This document shows, one piece after another, positions 27,460 through 35,173 of a stretch of 35,859 nt of DNA. The stretch lies in NCBI GenBank assembly GCA_030685215.1, contig JAUXQB010000302.1:1-35859 (forward strand), written 5' to 3'. The translations under genes were made by a program, and so were the position numbers. Within the stretch, counting starts at the first letter, position 1, and each line of letters opens with the position of its first letter. Under the pieces are notes generated by a model that was not told the origin of the DNA, did no database searches, and saw only the letters and a program-made list of their open reading frames with translations. This stretch comes from Actinomycetota bacterium. Its GTDB lineage: Bacteria; Actinomycetota; Acidimicrobiia; Acidimicrobiales; Ilumatobacteraceae.

Positions 27460-27488
27460 TTGCATGCCCGCGAGGCGCGGTGTAGAAC
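27460..27488 (+). promoter_or_regulatory. Candidate promoter of the secreted subtilase gene
   Basis: TTGCAT (27460-27465) and TAGAAC (27483-27488) with a 17-bp spacer form a reasonable sigma-70 pair. It predicts a leader of about 80 nt that includes the hairpin 27499-27537. Confidence 0.45.
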
Positions 27489-27498
27489 GCTGCGGGGG

Positions 27499-27536
27499 GT
27501 TGGCACACCTGCATCATCATGTGCGGCTGTGCCAAC
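27499..27536 (+). promoter_or_regulatory. Leader hairpin upstream of the subtilase gene
   Basis: GTTGGCACA (27499-27507) pairs perfectly with TGTGCCAAC (27528-27536) around a 20-nt loop. It lies in the predicted 5' leader, 39 bases before ATG 27576. It does not match a riboswitch class that I recognise. A protein-binding operator is an alternative. Confidence 0.45.
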
Positions 27537-27575
27537 ACGTCGGGTTCCGTCATCGATGACCTTGGGGGTCTGCAC

Positions 27576-30500
27576 ATGTCTCGTTCGCATCATCCACGAA
27601 GCCGGCCGCGACGCGTCGTCGGCCTGCTGGTCGCCGCCACCGCCGCGATCACCATGGCAACCGGCGGCTCCACGCTCGCCGGAAACGGCAACGATTCGGT
27701 GAAGGGCAGCCAGAACGCACCCGACAAGCAGGGCAAGAGCCTGTACATCGTGCAGATGGCCGACCCGCCCGTGGTGGCGTACACCGGCGGCATCCGTGGC
27801 TTGAAGGCGACGAAGCCCACCAAGGGCCAGAAGGTCGACCCGCAGAGCCCCGCCGTGGTCAAGTACGTCAGCCACCTCGACGGCACGCACGACGCACGCG
27901 TCGCCGCGGTCGGCGGGCGCAAGGTGTACAGCTACCGGTTCGCATTCAACGGGTTCACCGCCGAGCTCACCGCCGGTCAGGCCGCCCGCCTCGCCGCCGA
28001 CGCGCGAGTGGTGGCCGTCACCAAGGACTCCATCTCCGCGCTCGACACGTCCACCACTCCCGAGTTCCTCGGCCTCAACGCCGAGGACGGCATCTGGTCC
28101 ACACTCAGCGGCAACGCCGATGGCAATCCGATTGCGGCCAACGGGCCGAACTCGGGCGGCGCCGGCGAAGGCGTGGTCGTGGGCATCATCGACTCGGGGA
28201 TCTGGCCCGAGAACCCCAGCTTCTCCGACCGCGACTCTGACGGCAGGCGGGTCTACCAGCAGCTGCCCGGTTGGCACGGCAAGTGCGTTCCCGGCGAGCA
28301 GTTCACCGCCAGCGACTGCAACCAGAAGCTCATCTCCGCACAGTGGTTCGGTGAGGGCTTCGGCGGTGCCGCCGGCATCAAAGCCGCATTCCCGTACGAG
28401 TTCGTCTCGGCACGCGCGGCCGACGGCCACGGCGTGCACACCGCCTCCACCGCCGCCGGCAACTACGGCGTCGACGCGGTGATCGACGGCTTCAGCTACG
28501 GCACCATCAGCGGCATGGCGCCACGAGCCCGAATCGCGGTCTACAAGACGTGCTGGGGCATCGCCCCTGAAGGTGGCTGCCCCAACTCCGACAACGTCGC
28601 GGCCATCGACCAGGCCGTCGCCGACGGGGTCGACGTGATCAACTACTCCATCTCCGGCACCAGCACGAACTTCCGTGACCCGGTGGAGATCGCCTTCCTG
28701 TTCGCCGCCGATGCAGGAGTGTTCGTGGCGGCCTCGGCCGGCAACAGCGGCCCCGGCGCCAGCACGGTCGCTCACCCCAGCCCGTGGATCACCACGGTCG
28801 CTGCCAGCACGCACGACCGCTCCGGCGACGGCTCGGTCACCCTCGGCAACGGCGCCACATATCTCGGCGCATCGATCACCGCCGGCGTCGGCCCGGCGCC
28901 GATCGTCACCTCCGACGTCGCCGGCCTGGCGGGCGCGAACCCTGCTGAGGTCGCACTGTGCTTCCCCGGCACGCTCGACCCGGCGGTGGTGACCGGCAAG
29001 ATCGTGGTCTGTGACCGCGGTGTCAACGCCCGCACCGACAAGAGCTTGGCCGTCAGAGACGCAGGCGGCGTCGGGATGGTTCTGGTCAACACTTCGGTGA
29101 ACTCGTTGAACGCCGATGTGCACTACGTGCCCACCGTCCACCTGCAGAGCACCGACCGCGCAGCGGTGCGTGCCTACGCCGCAACGGTGGGGGCGACGGC
29201 CACCATCGCACCCGGAGTCATCACCACCGGTCAGGTCACTGCACCCACGATGGCCTCGTTCTCGTCGCGTGGCCCGCTGCTGGCCGGCGGCGGCGATCTG
29301 CTGAAGCCCGACATCACCGCACCCGGTGTCGACGTACTGGCCGCGTACTCTCCCGTCGCTGCCGGCCGCAACTTCGACTTCCTCAGCGGCACCTCGATGT
29401 CCAGCCCGCACATGGCCGGCATCGCAGCGCTGATGAAGGACCTGTACCCCGGCTGGTCGCCGGCAGCCATCAAGTCGGCCCTGATGACCACCTCGTACCA
29501 GACCACGAAGTCGGGCACGCCGGGCACGTTCGGTGGCCCGTTCGACTTCGGGGCCGGGCACGTGGAGCCGAATGCAGCCATGAACCCCGGTCTCGTGTTC
29601 GATGCAGGGTTCAACGACTGGCTCGGCTTCCTCTGCGGCACCCAGCTGCCGACCTCGTTCTGCACGTCGGCCGGAGTCCCCGTGCTCGACCCGAGCAACC
29701 TGAACGTGCCGTCGGTCGCCATCGGCGATCTGGCCGGCTCGCAGACCGTCACTCGCAAGATCACCAACGTGAGCGGCGCGGCAGCGACCTTCACCGCAAC
29801 CACGGGTGGGCTGTCGGGCCTCAGCGTCGTGGTCAGCCCGGCCGTCGTGGCACTCGCCGCCGGTCAGAGCGCGACGGTGTCGATCACGATCACCAACGTG
29901 ACTGCACCGCTCAACACATACCGCAACGGCGACATCACATGGACGAGCAACGCCGGTCACACGGCACGCATCCCCACGGTGGTTCGTCCGGTCGCCCTCG
30001 CCGCACCCGCCAGCGTGTCCGGCACGGGAGCGGCGCAGAGCTACGACGTCACGTTCGGCTACAACGGTGCCTTCAGTGCCACGCCGCGAGGCCTGGTCGC
30101 AGCCACCGTCACCCCCGGCACGGTCGCCCAGGATCCTGACCAGACGTTCGACCCCGCCGACCCGGCCGGCACCACGGCGGTGCCGGTGGTCATCCCGGCC
30201 GGCACCACCTACGCCCGCTTCGCGTTGTTCGACAGCGATGTCGCAGCGGGCGCCGACATGGACCTCTACGTCTATCAGGGCGGCACGTTGGTCGGGTCGA
30301 GCGCCGGCGGCACCTCCGCCGAGGAGGTGAACTTCAGCTTCGCGAGCCCGACAGGTGGTCCGATCGCGCTCACGGTGTTCGTGCACGGCTGGGGTCTGCC
30401 GGCGGGTTCGTCGCCGTTCGCGCTGCACGAGTGGTACCTCCCCGCGGCCGGCACCGGCAACATGGTCGTCAGCGCCCCGGCCACGGCCACGCTCGGAGCC

Positions 30501-30623
30501 ACCGGCACCATCAACCTCACGTTCAGCGGATTGGCGGCATCCACCCGCTACCTGGGCAGCGTGGTCTACAGCGGTGTCGCGGGCATGCCTGCGCCCACCA
30601 TCGTCAGCATCAACACTCCGTAG
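27576..30623 (+). CDS. Secreted subtilisin-like serine protease with PA insertion
   Basis: 1015 aa S8 protease. The signal peptide is RRVVGLLVAATAAITMA with basic residues before it. An I9-type propeptide runs about 50-150 (LYIVQMADPP, VYSYRFAFNGFTAELT). The catalytic triad is complete: D206 in GIIDSGIWPEN, H285 in DGHGVHTAST, S607 in SGTSMSSPHMAG, with oxyanion Asn in ASAGNSGPG. A PA domain is inserted between His and Ser (GKIVVCDRGVNARTDKS), as in cucumisin/lactocepin-type subtilases. After about 700 come Fn3-like and beta-sandwich domains (TRKITNVSGAAATFT; DMDLYVYQGG is PPC-like). It should degrade extracellular protein. ATG 27576 is preferred over ATG 27519 because it starts a proper signal peptide and follows CTTGGGGGT. 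A strong terminator follows at 30635. Confidence 0.95.
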   Translation: MSRSHHPRSRPRRVVGLLVAATAAITMATGGSTLAGNGNDSVKGSQNAPDKQGKSLYIVQMADPPVVAYTGGIRGLKATKPTKGQKVDPQSPAVVKYVSHLDGTHDARVAAVGGRKVYSYRFAFNGFTAELTAGQAARLAADARVVAVTKDSISALDTSTTPEFLGLNAEDGIWSTLSGNADGNPIAANGPNSGGAGEGVVVGIIDSGIWPENPSFSDRDSDGRRVYQQLPGWHGKCVPGEQFTASDCNQKLISAQWFGEGFGGAAGIKAAFPYEFVSARAADGHGVHTASTAAGNYGVDAVIDGFSYGTISGMAPRARIAVYKTCWGIAPEGGCPNSDNVAAIDQAVADGVDVINYSISGTSTNFRDPVEIAFLFAADAGVFVAASAGNSGPGASTVAHPSPWITTVAASTHDRSGDGSVTLGNGATYLGASITAGVGPAPIVTSDVAGLAGANPAEVALCFPGTLDPAVVTGKIVVCDRGVNARTDKSLAVRDAGGVGMVLVNTSVNSLNADVHYVPTVHLQSTDRAAVRAYAATVGATATIAPGVITTGQVTAPTMASFSSRGPLLAGGGDLLKPDITAPGVDVLAAYSPVAAGRNFDFLSGTSMSSPHMAGIAALMKDLYPGWSPAAIKSALMTTSYQTTKSGTPGTFGGPFDFGAGHVEPNAAMNPGLVFDAGFNDWLGFLCGTQLPTSFCTSAGVPVLDPSNLNVPSVAIGDLAGSQTVTRKITNVSGAAATFTATTGGLSGLSVVVSPAVVALAAGQSATVSITITNVTAPLNTYRNGDITWTSNAGHTARIPTVVRPVALAAPASVSGTGAAQSYDVTFGYNGAFSATPRGLVAATVTPGTVAQDPDQTFDPADPAGTTAVPVVIPAGTTYARFALFDSDVAAGADMDLYVYQGGTLVGSSAGGTSAEEVNFSFASPTGGPIALTVFVHGWGLPAGSSPFALHEWYLPAAGTGNMVVSAPATATLGATGTINLTFSGLAASTRYLGSVVYSGVAGMPAPTIVSINTP

Positions 30624-30634
30624 GTGCGCTGTGC

Positions 30635-30674
30635 TCGAGGGTGTCGGCCCGGTTCACCGGGCCGGCACCCTCGA
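30635..30674 (+). terminator. Strong hairpin terminator after the subtilase gene
   Basis: An 18-bp stem (30635-30652 with 30657-30674), one G-U pair, tetraloop TTCA, starting 12 bases after the stop codon. The downstream sequence TGCGCGTCTGTTCACT is only weakly T-rich, so termination may be incomplete. Confidence 0.8.
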
Positions 30675-30749
30675 TGCGCGTCTGTTCACTGATGTACCCC
30701 GATCCGGAGGCGGCCCGATGGCACGTCAACAACTAGGGTTGCGCTCGCT

Positions 30750-33107
30750 ATGAGCTCGCATTCGTCTCCCGCCACCGACACCGACGCCGGCACCCAGAAG
30801 GGGCTGAGGAACGGGCTGCGACGCTTCAAACCGCATCAGCTCGCCATCGGCCTCGGCATCTTCATGGGCCTGTTCACCATGGCGTCGGGCATCATCCCGC
30901 AGTTCACGCACTGGCACAACGAGAACGACGTCACCCGCGAGGTGTTCGAAGGCATCCCCGGCCCGCTGCAAGTGGGCTTCTACACGGTCATCCCCGCGCT
31001 GCTCATCTGGGGTGCGTTCAAGTTCTCCGACCGCGTGCGCAACTGGGAGCGCGGTGCACCCGACCGGCGGCCGACCACCAAGAAGAACGTGAAGAACCGT
31101 CTGCGCGACTTCCGCGCGGGCGCCTACATGCAGACCCTGCTGCGCGATGCCGGCGCCGGCCTGATGCACTCGATGATCTACTTCGGCTTCATGGCGCTGC
31201 TCGGTGTCACCACCGTGCTCGAGATCGACCATCAGCTGCCGGAAGGCCTGAAGTTCCTGCACGGCCGCACGTACATGGCCTACAGCTTCATCGGCGACCT
31301 CGCCGGACTGGTGTTCTTCATCGGCGTGATGTGGGCCATCCTGCGCCGCTACGTGCAGCGCCCGTACCGCATCCGCATCAAGAGCAAGCCAGAGCACGTG
31401 GCCATCCTCGCCACGTTCTGGATCATCAGCGTCAGCGGCTTCTTCGCCGAGGCGTTCCGCATCGCCGAGACCGACTCGCCCAGCCACGAGAAGTGGAGCT
31501 TCATCGGCTACCCGCTCAGCCAGATGTTCACCGGCCTCGGCGAGAGCACGCTCACCTTCTGGCACCAGATGATGTGGATCCTGCACGTGGTCGCGTTCGC
31601 CGCCTTCCTGGTGATGCTGCCGATCACGATGCTGCGCCACATCTTCACCAGCCCGCTCAACATGTACCTCAAGGACCGCGACCGCCCCAAGGGCGCGATG
31701 CGTGCGATGCCGAACCTCACCGAGACCTCGCTGGAGAGCTTCGGCGCCAGCGTGGTGGAGGACTTCACCTGGAAGCAGCTGCTCGACACCGACGCGTGCA
31801 CGATGTGCGGCCGCTGCACCAGCGTGTGCCCGGCACATGCCACCGGCAAGTCGCTCGACCCGCGCGAAATCGTGCTCAAGACCGGCGAAGTGATGGCGGC
31901 GAGTGCCGCACACGGTCACGTCACGCCGCCGCTGAGCACCGACGTCGAGATCACCATCAGCAGCAACTCGCTGTTCGAGCGCATCACCGCCGAGGAGATC
32001 TGGGCCTGCACCAGCTGCCGCGCGTGCGACGAGATCTGCCCCGTCAACATCGAGATCCTCGACAAGATCCTCGACATGCGCCGCTACCTGAGCCTGATGG
32101 AGAGCAACTTCCCCGCCGAGCTGGGCAACGCATATCGGGCGATGGAGAACCAGGGCAACCCGTGGGGCATGAACCAGGGCGAGCGCGCCGACTGGGCGAA
32201 CGGCTACGACGTGAAGGTGGTCGACCCGGGCGAGCCCCTCACCGCCGAGTACCTCTACTGGGTGGGTTGTGCGGGCAGCTTCGACGACAAGAACAAGAAG
32301 GTCACGCAGGCGATGGCCAAGCTGCTCAAGCGGGCCGGAATCGAAGTGGCCATCCTCGGTCCGAGCGAGATGTGCACCGGCGACAGCGCGCGCCGCAGTG
32401 GCAACGAGTACCTGTTCCAGATGCTCGCGATGCCGAACATCGAGATGCTCGACGGCATGGGCGTGAAGAAGATCATCACGCAGTGCCCGCACTGCTTCAA
32501 CACGTTGAAGAACGAGTACCCGCAGCTCGGTGGCAACTACGAAGTGGTGCACCACACGCAGCTGCTGGAGAACCTCATCGAGACCGGCCAGCTCGACGTG
32601 AGCCAGGCCACCCTCGAGGAGCGCATCACCTACCACGACAGCTGCTACCTCGGTCGCCACAACGACGTCTACCTCGCACCGCGCAAGGTGGTGGGCAGCA
32701 TCAAGGGCATCGAGGTGGTCGAGATGCCGCGCAACGGCACGAAGGGCATGTGCTGCGGCGCCGGTGGTGCTCGCATGTGGATGGAGGAGAACGTCGGCAC
32801 GAAGGTGAACGACGAGCGTGCGATGGAAGCCATCAGCACCGGTGCCAGCCGCGTGGCCACCGCCTGCCCGTTCTGCTACATCATGCTCGACGACGGTGTG
32901 AAGGCGGCCGGCAAGGAAGACAACGAGGTGAAGGTGGCCGACATCTCCATCCACCTCCTCGACGCCATCGAAGCCGGCGAGCGTGCATTGGCCGCGCAGG
33001 AGACCCCCATCGCCACCGGCACGCCGGTGGTGGTCTCACCGCTCGCTCGCGGCGCCGTTGCCGTCGTCGACCCCGCCACCGTCGACCCGGGTGACCAGGT
33101 CACCTGA
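30750..33107 (+). CDS. Membrane Fe-S oxidoreductase (EtfD / Rv0338c-like)
   Basis: 785 aa. The N-terminal third is a membrane part related to the nitrate reductase gamma subunit family, with several helices (AIGLGIFMGLFTMASGI, LAGLVFFIGVMWAIL, VVAFAAFLVMLPITM) and His residues able to bind haem. Two [4Fe-4S] motifs follow: C350xxC353xxC356xxxC360P and C420xxC423xxC426xxxC430P. The C-terminal third has two CCG domains (VGCAGSFDDK, QCPHCFN; HDSCYLGRHND, CCGAGGARMW, ACPFCYIM), as in heterodisulfide reductase HdrD and GlpC. The closest match I know is mycobacterial Rv0338c (EtfD), which passes electrons from ETF in fatty-acid oxidation to the quinone pool. ATG 30750 has TAGGGT 10 nt upstream and no ribosome binding site. 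No etfAB gene is in the window. Confidence 0.9.
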   Translation: MSSHSSPATDTDAGTQKGLRNGLRRFKPHQLAIGLGIFMGLFTMASGIIPQFTHWHNENDVTREVFEGIPGPLQVGFYTVIPALLIWGAFKFSDRVRNWERGAPDRRPTTKKNVKNRLRDFRAGAYMQTLLRDAGAGLMHSMIYFGFMALLGVTTVLEIDHQLPEGLKFLHGRTYMAYSFIGDLAGLVFFIGVMWAILRRYVQRPYRIRIKSKPEHVAILATFWIISVSGFFAEAFRIAETDSPSHEKWSFIGYPLSQMFTGLGESTLTFWHQMMWILHVVAFAAFLVMLPITMLRHIFTSPLNMYLKDRDRPKGAMRAMPNLTETSLESFGASVVEDFTWKQLLDTDACTMCGRCTSVCPAHATGKSLDPREIVLKTGEVMAASAAHGHVTPPLSTDVEITISSNSLFERITAEEIWACTSCRACDEICPVNIEILDKILDMRRYLSLMESNFPAELGNAYRAMENQGNPWGMNQGERADWANGYDVKVVDPGEPLTAEYLYWVGCAGSFDDKNKKVTQAMAKLLKRAGIEVAILGPSEMCTGDSARRSGNEYLFQMLAMPNIEMLDGMGVKKIITQCPHCFNTLKNEYPQLGGNYEVVHHTQLLENLIETGQLDVSQATLEERITYHDSCYLGRHNDVYLAPRKVVGSIKGIEVVEMPRNGTKGMCCGAGGARMWMEENVGTKVNDERAMEAISTGASRVATACPFCYIMLDDGVKAAGKEDNEVKVADISIHLLDAIEAGERALAAQETPIATGTPVVVSPLARGAVAVVDPATVDPGDQVT

Positions 33108-33164
33108 CCGACACCATGCGCGTGGGCACGACGTGACGCGCACGCGGCCGACTCGGAGTGAGTC

Positions 33165-34394
33165 GTGAGCCACTCCCCGCTGCTCTTCATCCACATCGCG
33201 AAGACCGGCGGGAGCTCCCTGAAGGCGCTGCTCGGCACGCGCATCGCACCGTCTGCCACCCTGGAACTGCCCGAGCGGATCGAGCACGGCTCGCCGCTGC
33301 TCGACCAGCTCGACGATTTCGAGTTGGTCGTGGGGCACGTGAGCTACGACATCACCCGCGCGTTCCGGCGTCCGCCATCGGTCATCACGTTCCTGCGCGA
33401 GCCGATCGACCGCGCGTTGTCGGCCTACTACTTCCTGCGGCAGACCGATGACTCCAACATCCCTCTCGACTTCTCCCCGGCTCAGCGAAGCCGACGCCAG
33501 GCACTCGGTGAGCACGTCAGGGAACTTCCCCTCAGGGAGTTCCTCCGCTCCCACCGGGACCTCGCGGCGGGGCACATGGGCAACGTGCAGACGGCCATAC
33601 TCGGCGCTCAGAGCGTCTCGGGCGGCACGCGCGGGACGGTGGGCCGTGCCGATCTGTCACGAGCGAAGGAGAACCTGACGAAGTGCGTGGCGTTCGGCGT
33701 GACCGAACGCGTCGACGCGTCGATGACCCTGATCTGTGAGGCGCTGGGCTGGCCGTCGTTCACCGGATTTCCGCACGTGAACCCCACGCTCGACCGCACG
33801 GCCGTGTCGCAGCTCGACCCCGCCACACTCGACGACCTTCGAGAGTTCACCGAGCTCGATGCCGAGCTGTACCGCTTCGCCACCGAGCTCTTCGAACAAC
33901 GCTGGCAACAGTGGTCGGCGGACCACCCGGCTGCCGGGGCCGCAGGCGTCGAGCCGCCAACGGATGCGGAGACCTCGTTCCGCTTCGACCGGCGCATCCC
34001 AGGCACCGGCTGGCACGGATCGGAACGCTTCGGCGACTCCTGGATCAGTTGGACGGGGCCGGGCACCGTCTCGACCATCGACCTCGACCTCCCGAGCTCC
34101 GACCACGTGATGCTGCGGGTCACCGTCACGCACACGCTGGACCCCGAGGCGTTGCACCTGACACAGCTCTTGGTCAACGACATCGCCGTCGCCGTCGCCG
34201 TACGCGCCGAGGCAACCGTCCATCACCTGGAGGCAGCGGTACCGCTCGCCGTCCTGCAGCGTCGGGACGACGTGGCACGCATCACGATTCGCACGCCATT
34301 CGTCCTCCGCCCGTGCGACGTCGACCCGAACAACGCCGACAGCCGCCGGCTGGGGATCGCCGCCACCAACGTGGCGCTCCTCCCCGCGCCGTGA
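33165..34394 (+). CDS. Sulfotransferase-family protein with C-terminal beta domain
   Basis: 409 aa. The N-terminal domain starts with the PAPS 5'-phosphosulfate loop, FIHIAKTGGSSLKALL (residues 8-23), and has a 3'-phosphate motif, TFLREPIDRALSAYYF, so it is likely a PAPS-dependent sulfotransferase of the Sulfotransfer_2 type acting on a surface glycan or lipid. From about 265 there is a separate beta-rich domain (GTGWHGSERFGDSWISWTG, then alternating hydrophobic strands) of the kind appended to cell-envelope glycosyltransferases. GTG 33165 has GGAG 6 nt upstream. The substrate is unknown, and no polysaccharide cluster is visible. Its TGA abuts the convergent dcd stop with no base between (TGA|CTA). 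Confidence 0.85.
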   Translation: MSHSPLLFIHIAKTGGSSLKALLGTRIAPSATLELPERIEHGSPLLDQLDDFELVVGHVSYDITRAFRRPPSVITFLREPIDRALSAYYFLRQTDDSNIPLDFSPAQRSRRQALGEHVRELPLREFLRSHRDLAAGHMGNVQTAILGAQSVSGGTRGTVGRADLSRAKENLTKCVAFGVTERVDASMTLICEALGWPSFTGFPHVNPTLDRTAVSQLDPATLDDLREFTELDAELYRFATELFEQRWQQWSADHPAAGAAGVEPPTDAETSFRFDRRIPGTGWHGSERFGDSWISWTGPGTVSTIDLDLPSSDHVMLRVTVTHTLDPEALHLTQLLVNDIAVAVAVRAEATVHHLEAAVPLAVLQRRDDVARITIRTPFVLRPCDVDPNNADSRRLGIAATNVALLPAP

Positions 34395-34958
34395 CTACAG
34401 CGTGTTCTGGTTGTACTTGCTGGCGACCGCGCCCTGCTGGTTCATGTACTTGCTCTTCAGATCCGGGTGGCCGTAAGGACGCTCGGCAGGACGGTCGAGC
34501 TTCTGGAACACGAGCTGCGCCACCTTCATGCCGGGGCGCAGCAGGATGGGCAGGTTGCTGACGTTCGACAGCTCGAGCACGACGGTGCCCTTGAAGCCGG
34601 GGTCGATGAAGCCGGCCGTGGCGTGCACCTGGATGCCGAGGCGACCGAGCGAGCTCTTGCCGTTGACCACCCCGACGATGTCGTCGGGGCAGCCGACGGT
34701 CTCGGCGGTGTGACCGAGCGCGAACTCGCCAGGGTGCAGCACGAACGGCTCGCCGTCGGGCACGCTGACGGTCTCCATCAGCTTGTCCTGCGGCTCGAAC
34801 GGGTCGATGTGCGTGAGCCGGCTGTTGCGCATGACACGGAACTCGGTACCGAGACGGACGTCGACCGACGCAGGTTGCACCAGCTCAGGGTCGTACGGGT
34901 CGAGCAGGATGCGCCCGGACCCGATGAGCTCACGCAAGGTCGCATCGGAAAGAATCAC
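34395..34958 (-). CDS. dcd: dCTP deaminase
   Basis: 187 aa, of normal length. It deaminates dCTP to dUTP (or directly to dUMP in the bifunctional actinobacterial/archaeal type) for dTMP synthesis. Signature sequences are GKSSLGRLGIQVHATAGFIDPGFKG (active-site Ser/Arg and the His-Ala-Thr-Ala-Gly loop), LVQPASVDVRLG near the N-terminus, and VVLELSNVSNLPI. The M. tuberculosis enzyme with a similar loop is bifunctional, but sequence alone does not settle that here. Start is GTG 34956-34958, preceded at 6 nt by TAGTCT on the minus strand, hence probably leaderless. It is convergent with the sulfotransferase gene. Confidence 0.95.
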   Translation of the reverse strand: MILSDATLRELIGSGRILLDPYDPELVQPASVDVRLGTEFRVMRNSRLTHIDPFEPQDKLMETVSVPDGEPFVLHPGEFALGHTAETVGCPDDIVGVVNGKSSLGRLGIQVHATAGFIDPGFKGTVVLELSNVSNLPILLRPGMKVAQLVFQKLDRPAERPYGHPDLKSKYMNQQGAVASKYNQNTL

Positions 34959-34964
34959 GCGCCG

Positions 34965-34970
34965 AGACTA
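34965..34970 (-). promoter_or_regulatory. Probable -10 box of dcd (leaderless)
   Basis: Minus-strand TAGTCT, 6 nt before GTG 34958. There is no Shine-Dalgarno sequence between. Confidence 0.5.
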
Positions 34971-35030
34971 GCCGAGCCCGTTCGCAAGCTCTCGGGTCGC
35001 TTCTCGGTGGCGGGCTTGCACAGCGGGCGG

Positions 35031-35036
35031 TATCGT
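35031..35036 (+). promoter_or_regulatory. Possible -10 box of the tRNA-Gly gene
   Basis: TATCGT, 12 nt before the tRNA 5' end. TTGCAC at 35016 is too close to serve as its -35. Confidence 0.35.
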
Positions 35037-35048
35037 GCAGGCCTGTTC

Positions 35049-35119
35049 GCGGGTGTAGTTCAGAGGTAGAACATCAGCTTCCCAAGCTGAGAACGCGGGT
35101 TCGATTCCCGTCACCCGCT
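35049..35119 (+). tRNA. tRNA-Gly (anticodon CCC)
   Basis: A 71-nt cloverleaf. Acceptor stem GCGGGTG pairs with CACCCGC (35112-35118). D arm TAGTTCAGAGGTAGAA. Anticodon stem TCAGC/GCTGA encloses loop TTCCCAA with CCC at 35081-35083, reading GGG codons. T arm CGGGTTCGATTCCCG is perfect. The CCA tail is not encoded (T then CAC follows). A transposon end begins within a few bases of the 3' end. Confidence 0.96.
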
Positions 35120-35126
35120 CACTGTG

Positions 35127-35173
35127 CAACTGACGGGGATCCGTTACAAACGGGTCCTCGTCAGTTGTGTTTT
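35127..35173 (+). terminator. Long hairpin plus T-run after tRNA-Gly; also the transposase 3' end
   Basis: A 19-bp stem (35127-35145 with 35149-35167) with two G-U pairs and a 3-nt loop, followed by TGTTTT. This is a good intrinsic terminator for the tRNA transcript. The transposase stop codon (35144-35146, minus strand) lies in the hairpin, so it may also stop or destabilise the transposase message. Confidence 0.75.

Noticed and set aside
27423-30428. 1001-codon open frame on the minus strand opposite the subtilase gene
   Set aside because: It is a shadow of a high-GC gene: His/Arg/Gly/Val-rich, no domain, no ribosome binding site, and the plus strand frame has a full subtilase with catalytic motifs.
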